Source of the DNA: Chaenocephalus aceratus
Taxonomy: Eukaryota > Chordata > Actinopteri > Perciformes > Channichthyidae
Assembly: GCA_023974075.1 (NCBI GenBank)
Contig: CM043787.1
Coordinates: forward strand, 36,669,691-36,733,690
Direction: 5' to 3'
Length of the DNA stretch: 64,000 bases
Shown: one piece after another, positions 45,590-58,412 of the stretch
Layout: the number at the start of each line of letters is the position of its first letter
Numbering within the stretch: the first letter of the stretch is position 1
Notes under the pieces: model-generated
What the model was told of the DNA's origin: nothing
The model's database searches: none
Seen by the model: only the letters and a program-made list of their open reading frames with translations
Position numbers and translations under genes: made by a program

Positions 45590-48500
45590 TAGTTACAGGT
45601 GGCCTGTGGAACTGCCAGTCAGCTGTTCCTAAGGCTGACTTCATCTCTGGCTACGCTTCCCTGCAGTCTTTGGATTTCCTTGCTCTCACCGAGACCTGGA
45701 TTACTCCATCCAACACATCCACCCAAGCAGCTCTCTCCACAGCATATTCCTTCTCCCATACACCCAGACCCACTGGCAGAGGAGGTGGTACTGGTCTCCT
45801 GCTCTCTCCCAAATGGAGCTTTTCCCTCTTCAAGCTACCTAACTTCACTCCTTCCACCTTTTGAATTCCATGCCGTCACAGTAACCCATTCTATACAATT
45901 AACCATTGTTGTTATCTACCGTCCACCAGGCGCCTTGGGGGACTTCTTGGAGGAATTAGATAATCTCCTCTCACACATCCCTGAAACTGGCCCTCCCACT
46001 GTACTTCTCGGAGACTTCAACCTCCACACAGGGAAGATATCTGAACTAATATCTCTTTTAGCCTTTGAAAGCCTTTGATTTCTCACTTTCTCCATCCCCA
46101 CCAACTCATAAAGCTGGCAATGTCCTCGATCTCATATTCTCAAGGAACTGCTCTACTTCTAACCTCTCTGTAAACCCACTTCACACATCCGACCACTTTT
46201 TCATTTCATTCTCTCTACCCCTCTCCAAACATAACAAACTAATCTCTTCTAATTCTGCACCTGTCCGCCATAACCTTCGTTCCCTCTCCCCCTCTACTCT
46301 GACCTCATCTGTGCTCTCAGCCCTCCCTTCCTCTGACTCGTTCCAACTCTTACCTCCAAACTCTGCTGCAGAAACTCTCCTCTCTACTCTCTCATCCTCT
46401 CTGGACTCTCTCTGTCCTCTCACATCTCGGCAGGCTCGTCAGTCCCCTCCTGCTCCCTGGCTAAATGAGGCACTGCGTGCTAATAGAACCATCCTTCGGG
46501 CAGCTGAGCGGAAATGGTGGAAATCCAAACACCCTGATGACCTCCTAACCTATCAGGCTCTCCTCTCCTCTTTCTCTGCTTCTCCCTTCCCCCTCCTCCC
46601 TTCCCCCTCCTCCCTCCTGTCAAGCGACTTTGTTAACTACTTTGAAAAAAAGGTTGCTGACATTCGCTCTTCTTTTTCCGACTCACCACTGGGTCACCAG
46701 ACCCACCGTTCACCCACACACTAACCTCTTTTTCCCCTCTCTCTCCAAGTGAGGTTCTTACCCTCATTACCTCTGCCCGTCCTACCAACTGTCCTCTGGA
46801 CCCTATCCCCTCAAACCTTCAGACTATCGCTCCTGATATTCTACCGTTTCTCACCCATCTCATCAACACTTCTCTAACTTCTGGTCACTTTCCAAACAGT
46901 CTCAAGGAGGCAAGAGTAAACCCTCTCCTAAAGAAACCCACTCTCAACCCGTCCGATGTTATAAACTACAGGCCTGTCTCTCTACTCCCGTTCTTGTCTA
47001 AAACACTTGAACGCGCTGTCTTTAAACAACTCTCCTGTTTTCTCCGTCAGAAGAACCTTCTGGATCCGCACCAGTCTGGTTTCAAGGCAGGTCACTCAAC
47101 ATAAACTGCCCTCCTCGCTGTCTCTGAGGAACTGCACACTGCCAAAGCAGTCTCCCTCTCCTCTGTCATCATCCTTTTGGACCTTGTTACGGCCGCTGAT
47201 TCCCCGGTCCTATTTACTCTGTTCTGTGTGATATGTAAATGAACGGTGCAGTGGCCCTGATGTCATTGGCTGCCCATCCTCTGGTCCGCCTCGAAGACTG
47301 ATTGGAGCTGACGCGCTCCAATCCCAGCGCACACCTTCCGGGGGAGGACTATAAAGCCGTTCGACTGTCATCATTCGGGAGGCTCTATTGTGTGTGTACA
47401 GATGCCTCACGCTTCTTACTTATTTGCTGTTAACTGTGTACCTCATGTGGTAGTGGTTACTGTTATTGTGATTTATGGTGTTTAGCTTAGGTAAGTACTA
47501 CGATGAGTTGTTGTACTCACAGATAGCTGTGTTTGTCTACAGTCTCTTTTTGTTGTTCGTTTTGTTGTAAATCCTTATCTCTATTTTGAACAGGCTCATT
47601 TTATTAGTCCTCCTTTTGTTTGCTCTTTAGTTTAACCTGCGCCCTTTTGGCCTCTTGTTTGTGCCTGGCCATTTGCCTGCCTTTTTGTTTAACTTCTTGT
47701 ATAAATAAATCCTTGTAACTTTACCAATTCCATTGCATTCAGACCTCCTTCGCAATCTCCAAGAATTTGGAGTTTCAGGCTCTGCACTTTCCCTCCATAC
47801 CTCAAAGACTGCACCTACAGGGTAACTTGTAGAGGGTCCGAGTCAGACCCTTGTCAATTAACTACAGGGGTCCCTCAGGGCTCTGTTCTTGGTCCTCTTC
47901 TCTTTGTACACAAATTCGCTCGGATCAGTCATTAGCCTGCATGGTTTTTCATACCACTGCTACGCTGACGACACCCAATAAATTCTGTCCTTTCCCCGCT
48001 CAGAGACCCAGGTCGTCACACGCATCTCTGCTAGTCTAGCTGACATCTCTCAGTGGATGTCTGCTCACCAAGTCAAGCTCAACCTTGACAAGACTGAACT
48101 GCTTTTCCTTTCGGGAAAAGATTGTCCCACTCTTGACCTGACAATCAACATCGGCACCTCAGTTGTTTCCCCGACTCAGACTGCAAGGAATCTGGGTGTG
48201 ACCTGAGATAACAAACTGTCCTTCATTGCAAACATCGCTGCCACAACCCGCTGCTGCAGATACACTCTTTACAACATCAGGAGGATACGTCCCCTCCTGA
48301 CCCAGAAAGCGACAACTTCTGGTCCAGGCTCTCGTCATCTCACGCCTAGACTATTGCAACTCCCTCCTGGCTGGTCTACCTTCATGTGCCATCCGACCTC
48401 TGCAGCTCATCCAGAATGCAGCGGCTTGTCTGGTCTTCAACCTTCCTAAATTCTCCCACACCACGCCACTCCTCTGCTCCATTCACTGGCTTCCAGTAAC

Positions 48501-48996
48501 TGCTAGAATCCACTTTAAGACAATGGTACTTGAGTACCATGCAGTGAATGGATCGGGCCCTTCCTACATCCACGACATGGTTAAACCATACACCCCAGCA
48601 CGTGCACTCCGCATCAGCCAAACGGCTCGCTGCACCCGCACTGCGAGGGGGACCCAAGTTCCCATCAGCAAAAACGTCGGTTTGCTATCCTGGCTCCAAA
48701 ATGGTGGAATGAGTTCCCATTGACATCAGGACAGCAGAAAGCCTACATATCTTCCGGTGCAGACTGAAAACTCATCTCTTTCGACTCCACTTCGAGCGAT
48801 ATAATTACTCACAAAGCACTTATATACTAATAAAGGACTGGCTTATCTAAAGCCAGTTGAGTAGCACTTGAAATTGTTTGGCTCTATGAAACCTGATGTA
48901 CTTATATGATTCTGTTTTATTCAAGTTTGTATCTTCTTGGTCGAAAGCACTTATTGTAGGTCGCTTTGGATAAAAGCCTCAGCTAAATGCAATGTA
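45590..48996 (+). mobile_element. L2/Maui-like LINE, broken
   Basis: An apurinic endonuclease domain near 45600-46210 (GLWNCQSAV, LALTETWI, GDFNLH, TSDHFFISF) is followed by reverse transcriptase pieces (VNPLLKKPT, INYRPVSLLPFLSKTLERAV, DPHQSGFKAGHST then a stop) and, after a solo-LTR insertion, by the active-site segment HCYADDTQ and C-terminal RT sequence with many stops. It ends in the characteristic GTCGCTTTGGATAAAAGC tail near 48961-48985. The segment between LLDL and LLRNLQEFG is missing, so part of RT was deleted before the LTR came in. The 5' limit is approximate; 45223-45590 shows no other feature. Confidence 0.85.
47185..47741 (+). mobile_element. Solo LTR inside the L2 LINE
   Basis: A 557 bp segment bounded by TG...CA (TGTTACGGCC at the left, GCATTCA at the right) with a perfect 5-bp target duplication GACCT (47180-47184 and 47742-47746). 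It contains a TATA box (GACTATAAAGCC near 47348) and a polyadenylation signal (AATAAATAAAT near 47701), the layout of a Gypsy-type LTR. No internal retroviral genes flank it, so it is a solo LTR left by recombination. Confidence 0.85.
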
Positions 48997-49564
48997 CAAG
49001 AGACATTGATTGCAAAGTCACTATTTTAGTGACTATATTATGATAATGAATAAATACTGGGGTTTGATATTTGATCTTATCCTGGCAAGTCAGAGTTTTG
49101 TTAAGGGGCAGTGAGCGTTGGGTGGTTTGGTTAGCTGAGTGAAATGAATGGGAAACGATCAACAAATGCAGAGATAGTTGTTTGAGAAATGTAAAACAAA
49201 CAACACATTGTGAAAGCACTGTTTCTTTATTTGAATCAGCTCACCCTTTACAACGCATGGATACATCCTTGACAGATATTTATATTGTAAGGCACCCCAA
49301 GGTGTGCTTTGAGACAATGTTTGGAGAAAGAAAAAAACATGTCAAAATAGAGATACATGGGCCAATATGATATTGTGGTTATAAAATATAGAAGCCTGTC
49401 AAGACAGTCATTTGCAATAAATAATGGAGCATATATGAGTTGTCACACTTCAAAAACAAGCTAAGGGGAGAATTTGGATCCAATGTCTAAAACAGAAACA
49501 TAGTTCAAAACAAGTAAAGAGATGCATTTTACAACTAAAGTTTCACAAATGTAATTAAGCAATT

Positions 49565-49800
49565 TCACAAATGGTTGCACTTTTATTGTCATTACACAGT
49601 ACAGGTACTATGTAATGAAATGGTTTCTCTGCATTTGACCCATCCTAGTGTTAGGAGCAGTGGGCTGCCATTATGAACGGCGCCCGGGGAGCAGTGTAGG
49701 GAACAGTGCCTTGCTCAGGGACACCTTGGTAGCACTTGGTCTTGCCTGGTGATCTTCCAGTTGCCAAGCAAAGTCCCTATGGACTTCGCCACCACCGCCC
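49565..49800. repeat. Teleost retroelement 3'-end fragment
   Basis: Sequence such as TTTATTGTCATTACACAGTA, TTTCTCTGCATTTGACCCAT and GGAGCAGTGGGCTGCC ... CGGCGCCCGGGGAGCAGTG is a frequent dispersed fish repeat, probably a LINE/SINE 3' end. I recognise the pattern but cannot name the family with certainty. It lies downstream of cdyl2. Confidence 0.55.
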
Positions 49801-52206
49801 ACATAAACACCCATGTCTCAAAGGAACAGTGTGAGTTACGTTCAGTGGACCCGAGTCATTTGCATTCAGTAGCCACATTACACAGATCCCTCTCATCGTC
49901 TTGGGATTCCAAACCAAGCAAAACAAGAAATAAGTGTGATTTTAAACACAATGTCTAAGAAGTCAATTAGTTGACTAGTTTTCTAACCCTAATGGAGTCT
50001 TTGGTCAAATAACTGTCAAACTGCGTGTTTGAAGCCAAGTTACTTTATTCAACTACAAGTGTTGTTTTTAGATCTTAAGTGAAAGCGTGTTGTTTTTTGT
50101 TAATTTTATTTGAGTACTGAATGACTTCAAAATCATAAAATACTGCATTAAACCACTTTTTATTCCGTGCAATGACATAAAACTGACAAATAAAAACCAT
50201 TTGACAAACCTTGTGGAGCATATATATTGTATGCTTCAAATTGATCAATCTGAAATAAAACATTTGTTTTGATTATCTTTTCATACTAATATTATACATC
50301 ATATTATCTGACATTCCTTTGATGTTTTAAAACTAAATACATACTCTTACACCTTTTAGTTTTGAAATATACATTATTTAACCCATTTTGTTCATCAAAG
50401 CTGTTTATGGGATGATTATTAAAGGGGGCTTCTGGTGAAACTAAACAAAATGGCACTGCACATCCAAACAGTTATTTGAAATAAATAGAAAAATAAACTA
50501 CACCATTTCTAACAATACTTACAATATTTATACAAAATATACCCCGACATACAAGGTATACAGATAGGCAACACATGATATGTACAGTATATGACATGCC
50601 ATTAGTCACACAAAGCAGTCTACATTATATATTATTCTATACTGCATGGACAAATGTCTTTTTTTTTACAAAACAATTTTCACAAACTTACATTCTTATG
50701 TTAAAACAAAATGGATCCCTACATATAATGTACATCAATTGAAAATGTACTTTATCTTTACTCCTCACATGCAGATAAGGACAAAGTAGACTCCAACTAT
50801 ACGACTGTTGCATTTCCACAATATCAATCACTGACAATTAGTGTAGTTACAATGTGATTACCATGAGGACCAAACACTTATCATCTCTTTTGTGTGCTCT
50901 AAACATCCAAGCAACAAAAAAAACTGTCAGCTCATATCAACGTAATGATCGCACATTTTAAAACGATAATATCTGCATTGTTAACTGGAAGCCTTGTTAT
51001 ACGTAGGCCTACTAGCCAACACAGTACTGAGCACGGCTACTAAATGTAGCGTAAATTAAATGGGATAAAATCTACCACTAATCCTGGTAGTTTATCGTGA
51101 GATACGTGCCAGCGATGTATTTAATCACAAAGTGATTTAGTACTCAACTCAAGATGCCATCTGATTAAGGGTAGACATGTTTGTATACTTAGTGCTAGCC
51201 TTCACATAAAGCTTCCATTGTTGTCTATTTCCATTTATCTCTCTGATTTGCATTTAATTCAAGTGTCCCTTCAAAGAAATCCTAACCTCAATGGAATTTC
51301 GATTGAATAAATAGAATAAAATAATAAAATAACTCGGGACAGATGGATGTTGATAAAATGAGGATATTTATAGTCTCCTCACTACATAAGCACTCATCTT
51401 GGTTTCATGTGACAGAAGCAAATGTAATGAGATTATTGTAACACATGTACTGGCTGTTTTCTGTGTAATAGACTAGACTTAATGAAGATAAATAGACGTC
51501 TACAGTATGAACAATGAATAGTGTAAGACTAGTAGTATGTTTAATTATCCAGAGTGTTTAATGAAGACTCAAGCACTGAATGTGATCCACTGATTGTATG
51601 AGCATATATGAGTATTTGCGGCCATTTTTCTCTTTAATAGAGAGGATGGAATGTGCACGTAAGGATCGAGAAACAGTGTCCCCATGAAAACCATGATTTC
51701 AATTCAAAACAATAAGTGACAAAAAGAATATCCTTCTATTCAGAAAGCAACTCTTTTACACAATTGAAATAAATATATTTTAACATATATATTATCACCT
51801 ATTTATGTGCTCTCAGACATTAACTGATTTCATACATCCTGATAATTTCAAAGACACATATGTACAGAAACACTGTACCTCCCTGAAGAACCCCCTTCAG
51901 ACTTAGGCAATGCACATTTGGGCCTTTGCTCTTTGATTTCTATATAATAAACAGCTGGACAGTTATGGGTCCAATAAATATATAACAGAAGTAGATTCAC
52001 AATAGAAGAATACCAGGAAGTTGTTGTTGGTAGACATGTGAGCAAATAGAACTCCAGAGAATCCCCTCTGCTGATGGATGGAAACAAAGACCCTTAATGC
52101 AACTGTTCCTTTAGTTTGAGACTGCACATTTTCATCAAGGATGTCCCTCTATGGATAACCTTTGATCCACATCAATCAGTTTTCTGGGTGTGGATGCTCA
52201 TTTCTC
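49801..52206 (-). other. cdyl2: Probable 3' UTR and downstream flank of cdyl2
   Basis: 2.4 kb of AT-rich sequence with no coding potential next to the cdyl2 stop codon (52207-52209). Minus-strand AATAAA candidates are the complements of TTTATT at about 50044-50049 and 49225, so the 3' UTR may be 2-3 kb. No repeat or RNA gene was recognised. Confidence 0.4.
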
Positions 52207-55200
52207 TTACGTCTTGTTTTGCAGATAACTGAAGAGTGCCTCTAGTCCTTTGGTTGAACACCACAGCTGCTTCAGCATCTGACACTCCTTCTCATTCACC
52301 TCCTCCAGGACTGACATGATAATGCTCCTCACCAGGCATTTGGATTCTTCTAAAACCTTAAAAACACACGTAAAAGTTGAAGTTTTGGTTGTATTCTAGT
52401 AAAAGCTTTGCCCTCTGCGTCATCTATATCAAGACTTACCACTGCATTACACGATGCCATTTCCTTCACACGTAGCATCACTTCTTGGTTAAATGTGGTT
52501 GGCCAGAAGACCTGCGACACCAGACCTCGACTGCATGCTTCTTGTGCCGTGAGTTTTCTTCCACAAAACAGCATCTCGTTGGCCTGCCATCAGGAAAAGC
52601 AAGGGTGGAAATACAATGATTTTCAATATATAATGCATTCCAAAATGTTTTGGGAAAAAGGGGAAATTAGGTTGTTATAACGAGGAAACAAATTAGCTGA
52701 AGTGGTATTTGCAATAAAGCCTTGATAGTGCTGGCACCCACCAGAGCTACACCCAGGATCTGGGGAAAGGTGTAAGAGGAGCATCCAGAGGGGGTGAGGT
52801 GAAGGGCGGCACACGGAGTTTGGAACCAGGCTCTCTCACTGGCCCACACCACATCACACAGGGGCAGGATCGAGGCCCCTAAGCCCAGGGCAGGCCCATT
52901 TATTGCTGCCACGATAGGTTTCTTGAAGTGGATGAAGGCCAACACAAACTCCCTAAAGGGGAGAAAAAAACAATCAGTACAAACTATGTCAAGAGTTAGA
53001 AAAAGTCAGTGTTATAGAAGAAATATTGACTCTTACCTGACAGCCTCTGCGATGCGGCTGCTCTCTTTCCTGCGGTCAGTGGACAGGCGGCCTATCAGGT
53101 ACGAGGGCTCCAGGCCGCTGCAGAAGACAGTCCCCACGGAGCTGAGCAGTAATAATTTACTGTCATCAGCAGCTGCATTACCAAGAGCTCGACACAATTC
53201 CTTCATGATCTGAAAAGAGATAGGAGGAATTGGCATTTCATTCTTAACTCATGTGACACATTGAGAAAGGTTGAGAAAAAAAAGGATGAAATATACTGTA
53301 TTCAATCCTGAGACCAAGGGCTGACATCGACTCAGAAATACTTTTGGCAGACAGGCCTAAGAGTTAATGAGAAACACTGGGTGTGCAAGAATGCTTATTT
53401 CTAGTCCTACAACACTAACAGTTTATGGAAATTATTACAATATAGTGTTTAATTTGTTACAAAAACTATACAAAAAAGGATAATAAAGTAAATTGCTAGT
53501 TTCTAATTATGTAGATCAATAACGTTAATTCCATTGTTTTGCAAGTAACAATGTATTTTTAACTACACTATTCTATCTTCTTCTGATTTTATAAAACACA
53601 GATGGAAGTAAACTTTTAAAGAAGCCACATTCCACTGAAAATGGCATTAGTAAAACCATTTTACACAACATTGAAATACAGAACAATGGGATTTTAAGCA
53701 GAAAAAGCTAGACATAGTGCTAAGAAAATGTAATATCCTCACTGGAAAATAATTTTGGTAAAGTATCAGCATTAGTATGTAAAATAAATAAAACTAATCA
53801 AAATCAGATGTTGGTTTTAACTTGCTAGCTAGGCAAGACTTATAGCAATTTGAATCTTTAGAAAAGTTGTTGGCATGTTGTCGTGCAGATAAAGCCAAAT
53901 ACTAGAAAAATATCTGATAAATAGAACAAAAACAAACAAATGATCAGTGTTCAGTTGATCAACTAATAGTAAAATCATGCTGTGCCGAAACAGGCTTCAC
54001 TGCCAGGTAATATCGGAGGTGCATCGTTCAGCATCACAGAGACGTGTTTGGCCTTTGTCTCGTGTGAGGAAGAAGGGAGAGAGCCTCCATTGTCAGACAG
54101 CCGACCTGATAAGAAGTCGTTTGGAAACCCACACCACCACATCACTGACTGCAGTCAATCGGCCCACTCTATTGCTGCATTTGAATCAGATTATCACCCT
54201 CGACCCATATTAACCATTCAGCCTCAAAGGGAATCTGATTCTTTGTCTCACCAAGCACATAATCTGTCCCCAGTTTTAGATATGATGTGTGTCTGTGACA
54301 CACATAACGTTATTCTAGCAAGGTGAACTAAAGATCCTGATACGTAAAGCAGCGGCAGATGCTGGTTCCAGTCTGTGAAACAGAGAGGAAGAAGGGAGCT
54401 TCAAAATGACATTTGTGGGCAGTGAGCAGATGCCTCCAGGACATTAATAGACAAACACAAATGGTTTCCACAATAAAGAAAGATGCAACAACAAGCTACA
54501 GTTCCTTAGAAATAACATTGTCATGCAGGGGTGAAAATAAGTCAATCATATTTTCTATGTATTTTCAAATCTAGTATTTCTTGCAAGTTTCTTAATGCGT
54601 GTTGATATTGCAGGTCAAAGTATTTGTTTGCATTTTTCTGTAGGGCGTTCTTTTATAGCAGAAATAGCTGGACTTTTTCAGGGGGTACATCCAAAAACCA
54701 CTCCCTCGTTCATAGGGTTGGGTATCATTTGAATTTCCACGATTCTGATTCTACTTTTCGATTCCGGTTCTTAACGGTTCTCAATTCCGATTCTTTGAGG
54801 GGCAGGGTATAAAAATGATACATGCTTCTTCCACCAAAAAAATTACATTTATTCGAGAAACTTTTAGTAACTCAGAGTAACATGAAGTGAGATGGATGGA
54901 AATGGATGCGCCTCATCGCGGAGCAAACGGAAGCATCAATCTCATTACGCCAATCCTGATTGGCTGGTGATCTTTGACGTCAACGTCAGGGGAAATCACC
55001 CCCTATAAGTAGCCTGCGCCACGATGCATGCGTCATTCAAAATAAGCATCTCTTCTCGCTTCACCATAGCAAGGAGGGCCGTCTGGTGAGACATCTCACT
55101 TCATGTTACTCTGAGGACTGGGGTTACGTAAGTAACCTATAGTTCTCATTCATAACACTCCGTTCAATGTCTCACTATGGGAAATTGTAGCTCCCGTATT

Positions 55201-58200
55201 GCCAGACGAGCTTATCTCGAAAATCACCAAACAAACCAGAACTTAACAGGTAGAGCTCTGACTCAACCAGGTGCCCAGCACTGCTTGAGTCACACTGGGA
55301 GCAGAACGCCCAGCCTGTTAAGAGGCGGACAAAAGTGAGCGGCGAGGACCAGCTCGCCGCTGCACCAATGTCTTGGATGGGAGACATCCTGGACGTGTTT
55401 GTTGAAACAGATCACCTTGTATTGTGTTTGTTTCCGTGCAGCAATAATACGACAGCTGTTTTGTAAATCCTAGTGGTTTGTGCCAACTGAATGTAAACGT
55501 AGCTACTAATACCACATCCTGTGTCCAGTCTCTAGTGATGATGGTGTATCTGTAGGAACATTTTTGAAATATCCAATTCTCAAATAAAACTTGATGTTAA
55601 CAAAAGATTGATGCTTGATTATTATCTCAATGTGTTTACGCTTCCTCTGAATGTCCTCTGTTTGTATATGTGGAGTTACATTTGGCATTAGATGAAAACT
55701 AGAGTTAAACAAAGAAACTACCTACATTATGTTCAGTGTGGTCTTCAAGGATTCTTAACATCCAAAAAAACACATCTATTGTGTTATTATTTAAATCTTA
55801 AAATAAATAAACGCATTGTTGGAGTTTTAAAGAATTCCTTTTTAATTGAGAAAAAATACTAAAAAGGTAAATAAAACATTAAACATAATGACAAAATAAC
55901 AACCTGAAAGATATGTATTCTATCTACACATTTCGTAATTATCTAATCTAGTGGCCTTATAAAAGTGTTGGCTAAAGTAACGCAGAATATATATATATTT
56001 TTAATTGTAAATAATTAGAAACATTATTTATGTGCACAAGTACATAAATATAAAAAAGGTCCAAATGCGGGAATAAGTATAAACAGTGAATCTGTAAATA
56101 AATACATGCAAAAATATGAAAAAATAAATGAATAGGGAAAGTAAATGAGATATACTGACAAACAAATAGCTACAGATCAAGAAATAAAAATTAGTACATA
56201 AATGTGTCATACTTAAATTAGTATTAATTTCTATTGTATTTCACTGTTCCTATTATTAATATTATTATTTCTTTCTTTTAAATCTATTTCCCGTGTCAGT
56301 TTTTGGACCCCACCATAGGACCCCACACATAACAAGCTGTCCCGAGTTCCTCCGGCTGCAGTTCCGCAGACGGCCGGTGTGTGGCAGCAGAGCGCTGGGA
56401 GCAGAGGGAGGTGAGTTGCGGTGAGTTGCCGTACAATATGACGGATGCGACGGAAATACACCCGAACACATCTGGTGACAACTGTCGCTACCCGATCCGT
56501 CCCCCTGCCCGATCGGTACTGCGCATGTGCGAGATGGTCCGCCATATTGGACAAGTCCGGACTGGCAACCCAAGATGGACACTTGACACAGTGGCTTTTA
56601 GCAAAGCTCAAAAAGAATAACCGAGAAAGATGAGTTATTGTTATTACAATGTGACTTTGTGACACCGACACCAAGGTTGTCGGTGTCACTACCCGATTAG
56701 CTTAGGAACCTTCCTAACCAAGTGAAATGACCCGGAAGTACGTCAGTGGCAGCCATGTTAAGTGCCGTTCCAATTCTCCAAATAAAAGGAAAGGAGGTTT
56801 CAAACTTCCTTTATAACCTCCTTTAGCTTAGGAACCACTGGACCTCCCTTGACGAAAGGAGAGGAGAAAATTCTGCCCCACAATGCATTGCAGCCGCAGC
56901 ATTTGCCGTCACTCAACAGTCGGCCGTTCACGGAAACAACCGATTATGACCGAGAAATTATATCATGAACGTTACGGTGCTTATTAAGCATTTTAAAACG
57001 TATGTGGTAAGTTGCCAAAGTGCTTTGTTCTGAACGTTCATCAGTATTATAATCAAAAAGAGAAATATGAACGTTAGTTTTTACTGAAATGATCAAATAA
57101 AGTCAACATTTCACAGTCTTTACTGAGCTGTGTGGAGTTTGTTCAACTTTTAAAAGATGTTTGAATGGTGATATACACAGTGATAGATGTTAAGGACTAA
57201 CGTTTATAATAAATACATTTGTATTGATTTTAAGATATTTTCATAGTTCATACAATCATACGTATTGGGATCATTTGTATTAATGTGGACTGGAGGGAGA
57301 GGGCGACGAGCATAAGTTTCACTTTCCTTTTTTATTTCAATTCCAACTTTGGTCATGAAGAATATGTTTCTCTGTTGTCCACGTTCATAAAGCATAACAC
57401 AACAGCATCAGAGCACGGTGCAGAGTCTCTAGATGAGTCCCTCCTTCTTATATACATCCATGTTGTAGTCCGCTGTATAGAAAACTGTAGTTTCCATAGT
57501 TTCCCCACAGCAGCAGACGCACATTCATGACGTCCGCTGGCGCATCATAAACACATCCGATAGTGAAAATGCATACGGATTCTCTAAAGTACCGCAGTCT
57601 CTTCTCCTAAGTCCTTTTGAATTCTCCTATCCACTATCCCTTAACCCAGAGGTCAAGGAATAGGAGATAGGGTTATAATTTAGGAGCTGATTTTTGGATT
57701 ATCGGAACGCAACCCAAGCCAAGCCCCCAGGAAGTGCGCCGGACTCAGATGAAAATATTCGTGCTGGCCAAACGGCGGTACTACACTCCGTTTGGTTGCC
57801 AGGCCCGGAAACACTTTTTCCCATTGACTTACATGGGGAAAGAGTGGTCTGTAAATCGTTGGATAATTTTTTTTAAACTAAATAAACTACCCAGTATGAA
57901 CACTTGTATAGCCCTTATTAAAAACATTCGTTCCTCAAGTTGTAATAATGTGCTAATAACGTTATTCTGAGAGTTATTTCCCTCTGCATTATGAACGCGC
58001 ATCTAACCCACGGGACCGCACTGCCCGGCACGTTCATGTTACGTGTCCCGACCAATCAGAGCACACTGTGCTCACAGGAAGGGTGGGGGCTGGAGCTATT
58101 GGAGCTACAACGAGCCGTTAAAGGCAGAGAGTGAAATTCAGTGAATACAATACACGTAGTTTACAAAGATGCTGTTTGAGAAACCAATGTGAGTTGCGTT

Positions 58201-58376
58201 TATCTTTACCCATGGATGCACAATAAGAACGGACCCATATCGTCTTACTGCCACCCCACGGAGCTGTAATAATGGATATATTGCACATGTTTGCTATAAT
58301 TGATGATCACATGGGCTGTATGATTAAATCTTGTACCGTAAATGTTGTATTATATAAAGTTAATATTACTTATTAA

Positions 58377-58412
<36 letters not shown>

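Noticed and set aside
45493..46724. Two to three open frames as separate endonuclease genes
   Set aside because: They are frameshifted parts of one L2-like LINE endonuclease domain.
53977..54326. Overlapping 78 and 114 aa open frames in the cdyl2 intron
   Set aside because: No recognisable domain, no splice context, and composition like the surrounding intron.
56231..56689. 152 aa minus-strand open frame
   Set aside because: Lies within a MITE-related repeat arm; similar frames recur in the other arm copies at 58832-59607, as expected for repeats rather than genes.
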